Source of the DNA: CAWCKS01 sp963763485
GTDB taxonomy: Bacteria > Pseudomonadota > Alphaproteobacteria > Rhizobiales > Xanthobacteraceae
NCBI GenBank assembly: GCA_963763485.1
Contig: CAVXOW010000006.1
Location: 992,001-1,056,000 of the forward strand
Direction: 5' to 3'
Length of the DNA: 64,000 nt
Made by a program: the position numbers and the translations under genes. Position 1 is the first letter of the stretch, and every line of letters starts with the position of its first letter. Shown in pieces: positions 30,023 to 42,137 of the stretch. Below the pieces are notes generated by a model. The model was not told the origin of the DNA, did no database searches, and was given only the letters and a program-made list of their open reading frames with translations.

Positions 30023-30670
30023 CTACTTCGGCGGATAGCCCACCGTCTGCGACATCAGCACGTGCTGATCGTGGCTCAAGCCCAGCGCATTGGCGATCGC
30101 CTCGCGGTCGATCCAGGCGCGGATCACGGTGGCGAGGCCGTTGCTGGCCGCGAACAGGTAGATGTTCTGCGAGATCGCGCCGGTCGCGACCGAGGCATAG
30201 CACTCGCGCTGGCTTGCCGGCACGAGCTTCATGCGACTGTAATCGGCGACGAACACGAGATCGAGCGGCGCGTCGTCGACGAAATCCTGGTAGCCGGTGA
30301 CGCGGCGGAGATCACTGCCGGCGACAAGGCGCAGCTTGTGCGCGGTCGCGTCATAGAGATAGGCGCCCGACGGCAGCGCGACGTAGAGATCGATCTCCTG
30401 GTCGTTGATCGCCGACGGCGCGGTGCGCATACCGTCGGGCCGGTTCACGCCGCACGCCGCCCACAGCAGGCTCGACAGCAGCGGCAACGGCAGCTCGGTT
30501 CCGGCCGCGAACGCGTGGTACGAGCGGCGCTTGCCGATCGCCTCCATCAGCGGCAGGCCGCCGGTTTTGTCCGGCGCCGGCAGCGCAATCTCAGGCGTCG
30601 CGTCGCCTTTGGCCGGCTTCGGACGCAACTGGCCCATCATGCCGAGGGCGAATTTCGTCAGCGTGCTCAT
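30023..30670 (-). CDS. Nitroreductase family protein (SagB/ThcOx-like)
   Basis: A 215-residue FMN-binding oxidoreductase of the nitroreductase superfamily, closer to the SagB-type dehydrogenase branch than to classic nitroreductases. Visible sites are KRRSYHAFA (FMN phosphate binding), SSLLWAACGVNRPDGMRTAPS (a conserved loop) and GAISQNIYLFAASNGLATVI. No azole-modification partner is adjacent. GAGG precedes the ATG at 30670, so the longer frame to 30727 is not used. Confidence 0.8.
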   Translation of the reverse strand: MSTLTKFALGMMGQLRPKPAKGDATPEIALPAPDKTGGLPLMEAIGKRRSYHAFAAGTELPLPLLSSLLWAACGVNRPDGMRTAPSAINDQEIDLYVALPSGAYLYDATAHKLRLVAGSDLRRVTGYQDFVDDAPLDLVFVADYSRMKLVPASQRECYASVATGAISQNIYLFAASNGLATVIRAWIDREAIANALGLSHDQHVLMSQTVGYPPK

Positions 30671-30810
30671 GTGGACCTCGCGGATTACGTCAGCCCGCAG
30701 TCGACACCGGAACCGCTGCAACGGCATTGATTTCAGTCAACGCCTCGCTCCGCACCAAGCTTCGCGCTATCCTGTCCGCAAGAAGACCAGAACCAGCGGG
30801 AGGAAACAGC

Positions 30811-31578
30811 ATGGCCTTGCTCGACAGCCAGATCGCAGTGGTCACCGGCGCAGGCTCCGGCATCGGGGCCGCAATCGCCAAAGGCTTTGCGGCCGAAGGC
30901 GCGCGCGTCGTCGCGCTCGACATCGATGAGGAGACCGCGGCGCGGACTGCAAGCGAGATCAGGGACGCCGGCGGGCATGCGGCGAGTTACGCGCTCGACG
31001 TTGCCGACTTCGACGCCTGCAGCGAGATCGCGGAAGACATCGCCCACAAGGTCGGCCACGTCTCGATCCTGGTCAACAACGCCGGCATCATCCGCCGCAG
31101 CGGCATGACCGGCGCGCCGGAAGCGGTGGTCGCCGACTGGCAGGAGATCATCGCGACCAATCTCACCGGCGTGTTCAACGTCACCCACGCCTTTCTCCAG
31201 CCGTTGCGCACATCCAAAGGGCGCATCATCAACATCGGCTCGATCCAGTCCTTCGTGCACGTGGTGACGCCGTCATCGCCGGCCTACACCGCCTCCAAGC
31301 ACGGCGTGCTCGGCTTCACCCGCGCGCTCGCCGCCGAGCTCGGCCGCGACGGCGTCCGCGTCAACGCGATCGGCCCGGGCTTCATCGCAACGCCGCTGAA
31401 TGCGCAGGCGCGCGCCAGCAATCCGGATCTCGTAAAGACCTTCATGGCGCACACCCCGCTCGGCCGCCCCGGCACGGCGGACGACATCGTGGGGCCTGCG
31501 ATCTTCCTGGCGTCGGATCTGTCGGCCTATGTCACCGGCACGATCGTGATGGTCGATGGCGGTTACCGGGCGTTGTGA
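30811..31578 (+). CDS. Short-chain dehydrogenase/reductase
   Basis: A 255-residue NAD(P)-dependent oxidoreductase. The Rossmann glycine motif TGAGSGIG is near residue 12, NNAG near residue 88, and the catalytic Ser plus Tyr-x3-Lys in IGSIQSF...YTASK near residues 145-165. GGGAGGAAACAGC precedes the ATG at 30811, so the ORF opening at 30727 is not used. It resembles gluconate/deoxygluconate dehydrogenases (KduD-like), but a specific substrate is only a guess. Confidence 0.88.
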   Translation: MALLDSQIAVVTGAGSGIGAAIAKGFAAEGARVVALDIDEETAARTASEIRDAGGHAASYALDVADFDACSEIAEDIAHKVGHVSILVNNAGIIRRSGMTGAPEAVVADWQEIIATNLTGVFNVTHAFLQPLRTSKGRIINIGSIQSFVHVVTPSSPAYTASKHGVLGFTRALAAELGRDGVRVNAIGPGFIATPLNAQARASNPDLVKTFMAHTPLGRPGTADDIVGPAIFLASDLSAYVTGTIVMVDGGYRAL

Positions 31579-31617
31579 GTGGAGCGCGGAATCGACTCCG
31601 CGGCGCTTAATCTTGCC

Positions 31618-31706
31618 GTCATGCCCGGCTTTATGCCGGGCATCCACGTCTTGACTGCATTTGAGGCAAGCAAGACGTGGATGGCCGGGACAAGCCCGGC
31701 CATGAC
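31618..31706. repeat. Palindromic repeat, family C, copy 2
   Basis: Arms GTCATGCCCGGC and GCCCGGCCATGAC, with an internal ACGTCTT/AAGACGT stem. It follows the dehydrogenase stop by 39 bases. Confidence 0.85.
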
Positions 31707-31743
31707 GACGACGCATGGAAGCGCTTGACCTTGCCGACGCCCT

Positions 31744-31935
31744 CTACCGCGCCAGCCCGGTGATCAATCCCGCACCGAGCAATGCGAGCATCGCGATCTC
31801 GAACGCGATCAGCGAGACGAACCCCCTTGGGTTGCGCGCGCGCTCGATCGAACGGCCACCGCGCACCCCGGCCCGGCCGGTGCCGAGCTGCAAGGCGACG
31901 ATTGCTACCAGGACGACGAAAAAGAACCAGGCCAT
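31744..31935 (-). CDS. Small two-helix membrane protein
   Basis: A 63-residue protein with hydrophobic segments at residues 2-18 and 40-58 separated by a basic loop RSIERARNPRG. GGGAG precedes the ATG. Not recognised, but the loop with conserved Arg residues and normal ribosome binding site make it a likely gene. Confidence 0.6.
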   Translation of the reverse strand: MAWFFFVVLVAIVALQLGTGRAGVRGGRSIERARNPRGFVSLIAFEIAMLALLGAGLITGLAR

Positions 31936-32086
31936 CGGCTCCCATTAAGGAGATTTTAGTCAAATGCCTGCACGCCTTTGTACCAAGGCGCCAGCGGCTG
32001 TCAGGTATTTTGCGCGCTGGACCCTTCACAAGCTGGCGGACAGACCGCCCTCGTGTCCCATGTGCTCGTCACAGCAGGAGAAGAGG

Positions 32087-32272
32087 ATGAGCTTCGTCGT
32101 CGCGTTCGTGCTCGCAGCTTTCACCGCGACACTTTACTACAATGGCCCCGGCTGGCCGCTGACCACCATATGCTCGAACACCTTCGACCTGTGCCAGCAT
32201 CCGGGTTGGCCATTTGCGGCAGCGATCGCGTTCGGGCTCGGCGGCCTTGTGTTCCGCGCCAACCTGCTCTGA
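32087..32272 (+). CDS. Small two-helix membrane protein
   Basis: A 61-residue protein with two hydrophobic segments and two cysteines between them (TTICSNTFDLCQHPGW). AGGAGAAGAGG precedes the ATG, the best ribosome binding site near here. Function unknown. Its stop is 4 bases from the end of the convergent RND pump gene. Confidence 0.65.
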   Translation: MSFVVAFVLAAFTATLYYNGPGWPLTTICSNTFDLCQHPGWPFAAAIAFGLGGLVFRANLL

Positions 32273-32276
32273 TGCG

Positions 32277-35495
<3,219 letters not shown>

Positions 35496-35499
<4 letters not shown>

Positions 35500-36512
35500 G
35501 GCCGCACCAGTTTGTCGGATGCCTTCAGCCCGGACAGAATCTCAAGCCCGTCGGGCATGTCCTTGCGCGGCGCGGCCCGTCCGCGCTGCACCGGCACGTC
35601 GGCATCGCCGTTCGCGCCGCGGATCCTGACGTAATCGATGCCGAAGCGGGTGGTAACGAAAGGTTCGGGAATCACAAAGGCGGTGCGATCGCCCGCGGCG
35701 ATCCAGACCCGGATGCGCTGCTTGACGAAATAGTCGCCGAGGCCCTCGACGGTGGCGTCCGCCACCACGCGTCCGTCCTCGATCTGCGGATAGACCAGCG
35801 TGATGGTGCCGAAGCGCGGAGCGGTTTCGCCTGTCTCCTCGCCGTCGATGCGGATCGTGTCGCCCGCCTTCAAAAGCCCGGCCTGGCGTTCCGGCACGCG
35901 CAGCCGCAAGACGAAGTTCTGCTCGGCGAGCTCGGCAACCGCATCGCCCGGCAACACCACGGTGCCGACGGTCAGAGGCACCCTCAGCACACGGCCGGCC
36001 GCCGGCGCCAGCACATTGCCTTCGGTGAGCTGCTGCTGGATCACGCTCTTTTCGGCGGAGCGCGCGCGCATCGCATTGCTCGCGACGTTGAATGCAGTGC
36101 GTGTCTCGTCGAGGCGGGTCTTCGGGATGGTGCCCTTCTCGAACAGGTCCTCGGCGCGGGTGAGATCCGACTGGGACTGGGTCAGCTGCGCCTCAAGGCC
36201 GGCAATCTGGGCGTCGAGCGATTTCATCTGCAACGCCAGCTTCTCATCGCCGACAGTGGCGATGACCTGGCCAAGTTCAACGCGGTCGCCTTCCTTGATC
36301 GCGAGTGCCGCGATGGTGCCGCCAATTCGCGTGCGGCCCGGCACGACGCGCCGGCTTTCGACCGTCGCGAAGACCGCCTTCTGATCCGCGACTGCTGACG
36401 GTGTCGCGATGAAAATTTCCTCGGCAGCGGCAGGAGCGCCAGCCAGGCCCAGCCCGGCCAGCAGAACTGTGGCGGCGAGACGGGCCGATGTCCTCATGCG
36501 TTGTCGCGGCAT
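35496..36512 (-). CDS. RND pump membrane fusion (periplasmic adaptor) protein
   Basis: A 338-residue adaptor with a signal peptide (residues 1-30, ending APAAAEE). Residues about 55-180 carry the lipoyl/hairpin (GTIAALAIKEGDRVELGQVI then a Gln/Leu-rich coiled coil), and NVLAPAAGRVLRV marks the second lipoyl half; a beta-barrel follows. AAGGGTGACGAG precedes the ATG at 36512. The pump gene overlaps its stop, so both are made together, and the ArsR gene lies 63 bases upstream on the same strand. Confidence 0.88.
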
Positions 36513-36575
36513 CTCGTCACCCTTCAAAACTCGCGCGACAGTCACTCCGGATACGGCCGCGATTGTTGATCTGCA

Positions 36576-36935
36576 TCAAGCGCGAGGCTTGCCGCGCGCG
36601 TACGATCTAGGTGGCCGGCAATTCGCCAGCGGCGCGCAGTAGGAGCGGTACAGCACCTCGACCAGTTCGCGCGCCGGCGCGCTGGCGATCGAGTAGTAGA
36701 TGGTCTGGCCGTCCCGCCGGGAATCGACCAGCTCGTCGCGGCGAAGGATCGCGAGATGCTGGGATACGGTCGAATTGCGGATACCGAGAAACGCGGCAAG
36801 CTCGCCGACCGAACGCTCGCTCTCGCTCAGCTGGCACAGGATCATCAGGCGGTGCGGATTCGCCAGCGCCTTCAACAGGTCGCTCGCAGCTCCGGCCGCG
36901 GATTGCATCTGCTTCAGATCGATTTTGATATTCAT
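36576..36935 (-). CDS. ArsR-family repressor, SqrR/BigR-like persulfide sensor
   Basis: A 119-residue winged-helix repressor. Residues about 20-85 carry the ArsR fold, with LKALANPHRLMILCQL, recognition helix region NSTVSQHLAILRRD and beta wing DSRRDGQTIYYSI. Cys34 (in MILCQL) and Cys100 (in LYRSYCAP) are 66 residues apart, the same spacing as the Cys41-Cys107 pair of SqrR, which forms a tetrasulfide bridge on sulfide exposure; Cys106 is extra. It is divergent from sqr and upstream of the pump genes, so it probably represses both directions. Start could also be Met10. The upstream -10 box lies only 7 bases from the first ATG, implying a leaderless message if that start is used. Confidence 0.88.
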   Translation of the reverse strand: MNIKIDLKQMQSAAGAASDLLKALANPHRLMILCQLSESERSVGELAAFLGIRNSTVSQHLAILRRDELVDSRRDGQTIYYSIASAPARELVEVLYRSYCAPLANCRPPRSYARGKPRA

Positions 36936-36937
36936 AG

Positions 36938-36972
36938 TTGCGTATATACGAAGTCACGTATATATAGTCAAC
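36938..36972. promoter_or_regulatory. Divergent promoters with an ArsR-type dyad
   Basis: Two overlapping promoters face opposite directions. Rightward for sqr: TTGCGT (36938), 17 bases, TATATA (36961-36966). Leftward for arsR: TTGACT, 17 bases, TATATA on the minus strand. Between them lies a dyad of 10-base arms (CGTATATACG at 36941-36950 and CGTATATATA at 36957-36966), 8 of 10 matching, separated by AAGTCA. A repressor bound here would close both promoters. Confidence 0.75.
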
Positions 36973-37060
36973 AACGAAGTCGCGGGAATGCGTGAGGAAA
37001 TGCCGGCGGCGCGCCGCTTGATCGAAGCGCCCGAGTTGCCGGAAAACGGGAGAGGACGTC

Positions 37061-38338
37061 ATGGCAGAGGTTGTGGTACTCGGCGCAGGACTCAGCGGCA
37101 CGCTGATGGCCTACGAACTGTTACCGAAGCTGCGGAGGGAGGACCGGCTGACGCTGATCGGCCAGAGCCCGCGCTATCATTTCGTGCCGTCGAACCCGTG
37201 GGTGGCGGTCGGGTGGCGCGAGAAGCAGGACATCGAGGTCGACCTTGAAGACGTGATGCGGCGCAAGGGCATCCGCTATCTCACGCAAGGCGCCAAGCGG
37301 GTATTCCCAAACGACAACCGCATCGAACTCGAAGATGGCGCGACAGTGGCCTACGACTACCTGATCGTCGCGACCGGGCCTGACCTCGCCTTCGACGAAA
37401 TCCCGGGCCTCGGGCCGAACGGCGAGACGCAGTCGATCTGCCACGTCGATCACGCCGTCAAGGCGCGCGAAGCATTCGAGCGGTTCGCGGAAAATCCGGG
37501 GCCGATCGTGGTCGGCGCGGTGCAAGGCGCCTCATGCTTCGGACCGGCCTATGAATTCGCCTTCATCCTCGATACCGAACTGCGCAAGCGAAAGCTGCGC
37601 GACCGTGTGCCGATGACCTTCGTGACGTCGGAGCCTTATATCGGGCATCTCGGCCTCGACGGCGTCGGCGATACCAAAGGCCTGCTCGAGAGCGAAATGC
37701 GCAACCGCCACATCAAGTGGATCACCAATGCGCGCGTCACAAAGATCGAAGCCGGCAAAGTCGCGATCGAAGAGGTCGCCGACAACGGCAGTGTCGCGAA
37801 GACGCATGAGCTACCGTTCGCCTATTCGATGATGCTTCCGGCCTTCCGCGGCGTCGCTGCGGTGCGCGGCATCGACGGCCTCACCAACCCGCGCGGCTTC
37901 ATTTTGGTCGACAAGATGCAACGCAATCCGAAATTCCAGAACATCTTCGCGGTCGGCGTCGGCATTGCGATCCCGCCGGTATCGGCCACGCCGGTGCCCA
38001 CCGGCGTGCCGAAGACCGGTTTCATGATCGAATCGATGGTGACGGCGACCGCCATCAATATCGGCGACCTCCTGCACAACAAGCCGGCAACCGCCGAGGC
38101 AACCTGGAACGCGGTGTGTCTTGCCGATTTCGGCGACAGCGGCGTTGCGTTCGTGGCGGAGCCCCAGATTCCACCGCGCAACGTCAACTGGGCGTCCAAA
38201 GGTGTATGGGTGCACTACGCCAAGGTCGCGTTCGAAAAATTCTTCCTGCGCAAGATCAAGTCGGGCGAGAGCGAGCCGTTCTACGAGCGCTTCGTGCTCG
38301 AGCAGCTTGGCATCCGCAAGATCAAGAAGGCGAGCTGA
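37061..38338 (+). CDS. sqr: Sulfide:quinone oxidoreductase
   Basis: A 425-residue flavoprotein of the membrane surface that oxidises sulfide to sulfane sulfur and passes electrons to quinone. The FAD dinucleotide motif is at the N-terminus (VVVLGAGLSGT), the second near residue 100 (YDYLIVATGP). Redox cysteines lie at 127 (SICHVD), 159 (GASCFG) and 353 (NAVCLAD), the positions reported essential in the Rhodobacter capsulatus enzyme. The C-terminal amphipathic tail suits membrane attachment. GGGAGAGGACGTC stands before the ATG. Thioredoxin and a DUF2892 protein follow in the same operon. Confidence 0.93.
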   Translation: MAEVVVLGAGLSGTLMAYELLPKLRREDRLTLIGQSPRYHFVPSNPWVAVGWREKQDIEVDLEDVMRRKGIRYLTQGAKRVFPNDNRIELEDGATVAYDYLIVATGPDLAFDEIPGLGPNGETQSICHVDHAVKAREAFERFAENPGPIVVGAVQGASCFGPAYEFAFILDTELRKRKLRDRVPMTFVTSEPYIGHLGLDGVGDTKGLLESEMRNRHIKWITNARVTKIEAGKVAIEEVADNGSVAKTHELPFAYSMMLPAFRGVAAVRGIDGLTNPRGFILVDKMQRNPKFQNIFAVGVGIAIPPVSATPVPTGVPKTGFMIESMVTATAINIGDLLHNKPATAEATWNAVCLADFGDSGVAFVAEPQIPPRNVNWASKGVWVHYAKVAFEKFFLRKIKSGESEPFYERFVLEQLGIRKIKKAS

Positions 38339-38347
38339 GGCCCGGTC

Positions 38348-38791
38348 ATGAGCGCCACGAAAAACATCGTCTGTCCGCATTGCGCGGCGACCAACCGTGT
38401 GCCGGTCGACAAGCCGGCGCAGCAGGCACGCTGCGGCGGCTGTCATCGCGCCCTGTTCGACGGCCATCCTGCCGCCGTCGACCGTACGCGCTTTGCCAGG
38501 CACCGCGCAGCCAACGACATCGCGGTGCTGGTCGATGTGTGGGCGCCGTGGTGCGGTCCCTGCCGGGCGATGGCGCCGATGTTCGAGCGCGCCGCTGCGG
38601 ACCTTGAGCCCGAGGTGCGGCTGTTGAAGCTCAATGCCGACGAAGAGCAGCATGTGAGCGCCGAACTCGGCGTATCCGGAATTCCGGCGCTACTGCTGTT
38701 CCGCGGCGGCAACCTGATTGCCCGCACTGCGGGCGCGATGGATGCGAGCCGCATCGTCGCCTGGACGCGACAGCAACTCGCCGCCGCGTAG
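38348..38791 (+). CDS. trxC: Thioredoxin 2 (TrxC-like) with N-terminal zinc motif
   Basis: A 147-residue cytoplasmic thiol reductase. Two CxxC pairs at the N-terminus (CPHC near residue 11, CGGC near residue 32) form the zinc finger of TrxC, followed by the thioredoxin fold with the active site WCGPC near residue 63 and the cis-proline in SGIPALLLF. It starts nine bases after sqr, so the two are co-transcribed; reducing persulfides and polysulfides formed by SQR is a likely duty. Confidence 0.92.
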   Translation: MSATKNIVCPHCAATNRVPVDKPAQQARCGGCHRALFDGHPAAVDRTRFARHRAANDIAVLVDVWAPWCGPCRAMAPMFERAAADLEPEVRLLKLNADEEQHVSAELGVSGIPALLLFRGGNLIARTAGAMDASRIVAWTRQQLAAA

Positions 38792-38827
38792 CCCCGAGAC
38801 CAACCACCCTCACAATGGAGTCCTCAA

Positions 38828-39031
38828 ATGAATGTCGATCGTGCGGTCTTCGCCTTCGCTGGCGCGATGATCCTGCTAAGCTTGGTGCTTGCCCTCTACG
38901 TCAGCTCGTACTGGCTGCTGTTCACCGCTTTCGTCGGCGCCAACATGTTGCAGTCGGCCTTCACCGGCTTCTGCCCGGCTGCGATCATCTTCCGCAAGCT
39001 GGGCGTGAAAGCCGGCTGCGCCTATCAGTAA
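38828..39031 (+). CDS. DUF2892 (YgaP-type) small membrane protein
   Basis: A 67-residue protein with two transmembrane helices, matching the family that forms the C-terminal membrane part of the YgaP rhodanese. The conserved end GFCPAAIIFRKLGVKAGC has two cysteines facing the same side. It directly follows trxC, and DUF2892 proteins are frequent neighbours of persulfide-metabolism genes. Here the rhodanese half is not attached; two free rhodaneses occur at 54-56 kb. Confidence 0.82.
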   Translation: MNVDRAVFAFAGAMILLSLVLALYVSSYWLLFTAFVGANMLQSAFTGFCPAAIIFRKLGVKAGCAYQ

Positions 39032-39067
39032 GGCGCGAGCCGGCGGCAAGCATCGATAGCAGTGCAA

Positions 39068-39343
39068 CTACCCGGCCGGCGCGTATCGCGCGCGCGAGCG
39101 CTCGCGCGCCTTCTCGGACTCGACGTCGCGGTCGCGCGGCGGCGCGTTGGTCTGCAATGATTTCAGCAGCCGCTGCGCCGCGTCCGACACCTCGCTCACC
39201 GCGCGGTTGAACGCTTCAGCGTTGGCTTGCGACGGCTTGTTGAAGCCCGACAGTTTTCGCACGAACTGCAGCGCGGAGGCGTGGACCTCCTCGCGCGTTG
39301 CCGGCGGCTCGAAGTTGAACAGCGTCTTGATGTTGCGGCACAT
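39068..39343 (-). CDS. DUF2277 family protein
   Basis: A 91-residue cytoplasmic protein of family DUF2277, recognised by the start MCRNIKTLFNFEPPAT and VRKLSGFNKPS. The family has no known function. The longer open frame to 39403 adds non-conserved sequence, so I take the ATG at 39343. It converges on the DUF2892 gene, ending 37 bases beyond it. Confidence 0.85.
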   Translation of the reverse strand: MCRNIKTLFNFEPPATREEVHASALQFVRKLSGFNKPSQANAEAFNRAVSEVSDAAQRLLKSLQTNAPPRDRDVESEKARERSRARYAPAG

Positions 39344-39428
39344 GGCTGGAACTCTGTTGTCGTGTTGCCGACAAGTCTGCCACGCGGTGCCGCGCGCGAT
39401 CAATCGCGGAACGGACGCGGAGGTCGGA

Positions 39429-39641
39429 TCAGGACTTCGGGCGCAGCGGATCGCGGCGGCCGAGCACCCAGCGCGTGCCCTTGTAGAACAGCCAATACCA
39501 GAACACGCCGTTCACCGCGCCGCACAGCATCAGCATGCCGATCGAGGCGAGGTCGAACGTCCCGGTCCACACGATCATGAACACGGTCCACAGCACGGCA
39601 TAGCCCACCGCGCTCAGGATGATCATCTTGCGGCTCTGCAT
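39429..39641 (-). CDS. Small two-helix membrane protein, paralogue of 42138
   Basis: A 70-residue protein with two hydrophobic segments. The pattern AVLWTVFM followed by CGAVNGVFWYW reappears, as AVVWTAFM and CGALAGICWY, in the protein at 42138-42329, so the two are related. Function unknown. Confidence 0.65.
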   Translation of the reverse strand: MQSRKMIILSAVGYAVLWTVFMIVWTGTFDLASIGMLMLCGAVNGVFWYWLFYKGTRWVLGRRDPLRPKS

Positions 39642-39750
39642 GGCAAACTCCGTTCGCCGGACTCTTTGAGGCGACGCGGGCCATCATGCGCGGGGGCGAG
39701 AGGTTCCACCGTGAGGCAGGTCACGGAGCGTGCCGCCGCGAACGACAGCC

Positions 39751-39900
39751 TGCTCCCTCGCCCCGCTTTAGCGGGGAGAGGGTCGGGGTGAGTGACGGGC
39801 AGCTATCCGCAGATGCTGAGTGCGTTGAGAGGCCGCGCCCCGCCCCTCACCCGGATCGCCAAAGCGATCCGACCTCTCTGCGCATTGCGGGGCGAGGTGG
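39751..39900. repeat. Palindromic repeat, family A, copy 2
   Basis: C/T-rich outer stems around two internal palindromes (CCCCGCTTTAGCGGGG, GGATCGCCAAAGCGATCC). It separates the small membrane protein gene from the enoyl-CoA hydratase gene. Confidence 0.7.
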
Positions 39901-39917
39901 CAACTATCGTCGTGCCC

Positions 39918-40691
39918 CTACCCCACCGCGCGGAAATTCGGCTGGCGCTTTTCGGCGAACGCCTTGAAGGCTTCGCCGGCTTCCTTCGACAGCAACCGCT
40001 CCTCGAAGATGCCGCGCTCGCGTTCGGAGGCAGCTTTCACCTGCTCCACTTCGCGCATCAGGCGCTTGGTCGCGCACAGCGAGCCAAGCGGCTTATCGGC
40101 GAGTTTTCTGGCGAGGTTAAGCGCGGTCTCGCGCAGTTTCGCCTTCGGCACGCAGGCGTGCGCCAGGCCCCACTCGACGCAGGTTTTCGCCGGGATCGGC
40201 TCGCCGAGCGTGAACATCGCGTAGGCCCGCGAATAGCCGATGCGCTTCGGGATCAGGTGGCTCGATGACGCTTCGGGCACCAGGGCAAGATTGACGAACG
40301 GCGTGCGCAGGCTCGCCTCCTCGGCCATCACGATCAGGTCGACATGCATCAGCATAGTGGTGCCGATCCCGACGGCGGCGCCCTGCACCGCCGCGATCAC
40401 CGGCTTCTCGATGCGGCCAAGCCCGCCGATCCAGCGTGAGGAGTTGCGCGGGCCGCGCGGCTGTCCGCCCTTGTTGGCGGCGGCAAAGTCACCGATGTCG
40501 GCGCCGGCGCAGAACACATCGCCTTCGGACTGCAGCAGCACCACGCGCACTGCACTGTCGGTCTCGGCGCGCTCGATCGCATCGGCGAGCCCGCCATAGG
40601 CCTCGTTCGACAGCGCATTTTTGCGCTCCGGGCGATTGAGCGTGATTGTCATCACGCCGTCGGTCACATCAACGATGACCAGGTTCGACAT
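39918..40691 (-). CDS. Enoyl-CoA hydratase/isomerase family protein
   Basis: A 257-residue crotonase-fold enzyme of CoA-thioester metabolism. Oxyanion-hole segments are FCAGADIGDFAA near residue 60 and VQGAAVGIGTTMLMHVDL near residue 105; the catalytic glutamate is in LVPEASSSHL near residue 137. It has no neighbours from a beta-oxidation operon, so its exact CoA substrate is uncertain. Confidence 0.9.
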   Translation of the reverse strand: MSNLVIVDVTDGVMTITLNRPERKNALSNEAYGGLADAIERAETDSAVRVVLLQSEGDVFCAGADIGDFAAANKGGQPRGPRNSSRWIGGLGRIEKPVIAAVQGAAVGIGTTMLMHVDLIVMAEEASLRTPFVNLALVPEASSSHLIPKRIGYSRAYAMFTLGEPIPAKTCVEWGLAHACVPKAKLRETALNLARKLADKPLGSLCATKRLMREVEQVKAASERERGIFEERLLSKEAGEAFKAFAEKRQPNFRAVG

Positions 40692-40713
40692 TGTTTTTCT
40701 CCTCGATTTTTCG

Positions 40714-40878
40714 GTCGTCCCCGCGAACGTCAGGCGAAAGCTGCGCTTTCGCCTGAGGACCCACTCCGCAGTCCCGGTTAGACGACGGAGCGATCCGTAA
40801 ACTGCTCTTGATTAGCGCGCCGTCGCACAAATACGCACAAGCACGTGGGTTATGGGTCCCCGCGTTCGCGGGGACGAC
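40714..40878. repeat. Long inverted repeat (family E)
   Basis: The outer arms GTCGTCCCCGCGAACG and CGTTCGCGGGGACGAC enclose about 130 bases with a further stem (GGCGAAAGCTGCGCTTTCGCC). It fills the gap between the hydratase and glyoxalase-fold genes. Confidence 0.8.
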
Positions 40879-40909
40879 TCTGTGCCCAGACGCATCGCCG
40901 CGCGAAAAC

Positions 40910-41305
40910 TCACTTGTACTTCGCGTCGCGCTCCAGAAGCTCGATCGAAATGCCCTGCGGGCTGCGGATGAAGCAGATCCGGATGCCCGGCCGCGGCGTC
41001 ACCGGCTCGCGGGTGAACTCGACTCCCTTGGCCTTCAGTTCGGCGGAGACCTTGTCGATGTCGCGAACGGCGAGGCCGAAGTGCTCGAAGCCGGCATAGG
41101 GAATGGCGGGCGTCGGGTTGGTGCCGTCGCCCTGCTTCACTTCCGTCAGCAGCACGCGGACCCCGCCGAGCATCAGGTCGGCGCGGGCCGCAGTGACCTC
41201 GGTGCCGTGCATCGGCTTGGCGCCAAGCTTGTCCCGAAACCAGCCTGCCGACGAGGTGACGTCATAGGTTTTGATGTGAACGTGATCCCAGCTGTACTCG
41301 GCCAT
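40910..41305 (-). CDS. VOC family (glyoxalase-fold) protein
   Basis: A 131-residue small protein of the vicinal oxygen chelate fold. Metal-ligand candidates are His9 (DHVHIKTYD), His75 (FEHFGLAVRD) and Glu122 (ISIELLERD). It may be an epimerase, lyase or resistance protein; nothing nearby fixes its substrate. Confidence 0.82.
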   Translation of the reverse strand: MAEYSWDHVHIKTYDVTSSAGWFRDKLGAKPMHGTEVTAARADLMLGGVRVLLTEVKQGDGTNPTPAIPYAGFEHFGLAVRDIDKVSAELKAKGVEFTREPVTPRPGIRICFIRSPQGISIELLERDAKYK

Positions 41306-41688
41306 GGTGCGTCTCCCCGATTATTGTTGGTGCGGCGACAACCTTAGTCCGTCCGGGACAAAGCGAAAACATGACAGACGTCTCGAGCATCCCGCAAAAC
41401 GCGCAGGGGCCATGTGCTCCGTGTCGATGGCGCTGGCGAGGTGCGCACTGCGGCCGCGATTCCGTTCAGATTGCTCCGTTTCTTGCCGGAAAAGCAGGCA
41501 CCCGCTGTCGGGGGATAACCCCGATTGACCTCGCGTTTTAATAGTGAATCATGATGTGGTTGGCATGCGGCTTGCGTATGCCGCCATGATTTGTGAGCTC
41601 CCGGGCACGTCGAATGGAACATTCAGGCCGCGTCGCATTTTCGTCACATCTTACCTCTAACGCGCCACAAAACCATTACGGGGACGTC

Positions 41689-42108
41689 ATGACTCGTTTG
41701 TCGATTACTTTGGCCGTTGCCGGCCTTGTAGCTGTTGCCGTCGCCACTCCGGGCGCGGCCCAGGAATTTTCAAACCCGCAGCCGGCCATGTCGGCGACCA
41801 TGGGCTCGTCCGATTTCAATGCGGGCTCCGAGCAGAAGGTTTCGACCTATCGCAAGATCGCCAGCGAAGTCGCGCTGTTGCGCTATCGCACGGCGCTCAG
41901 GCTGACCGCCGCACAGGAAAGATACTGGCCGGCTGCAGCCTCTGCGCTGCGCGCGCTGTCGCGGCAGAGCGAGCTCAACGAAACGGTTGTGAAGCGCTAT
42001 GCGCCGGCGGTGAAGCCGTTGATCGCAAGCCTCAATGACGAGCAGCGTCAGGTCGCGATGGGCATTGCGGCGCAGGCCGGCCTCGCCCAATACGCCGCGC
42101 TGTTCTGA
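41689..42108 (+). CDS. Secreted LTxxQ-type hypothetical protein
   Basis: A 139-residue exported protein (signal peptide 1-24 ending PGAAQ). The region RLTAAQERYWPAAASALRA resembles the LTxxQ helix motif of periplasmic CpxP/Spy-like proteins, so a chaperone or metal role is possible. GGGGACGTC precedes the ATG at 41689. Confidence 0.7.
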   Translation: MTRLSITLAVAGLVAVAVATPGAAQEFSNPQPAMSATMGSSDFNAGSEQKVSTYRKIASEVALLRYRTALRLTAAQERYWPAAASALRALSRQSELNETVVKRYAPAVKPLIASLNDEQRQVAMGIAAQAGLAQYAALF

Positions 42109-42137
42109 TCACGTTCGCGTGACGCATTCGGGCGCGC

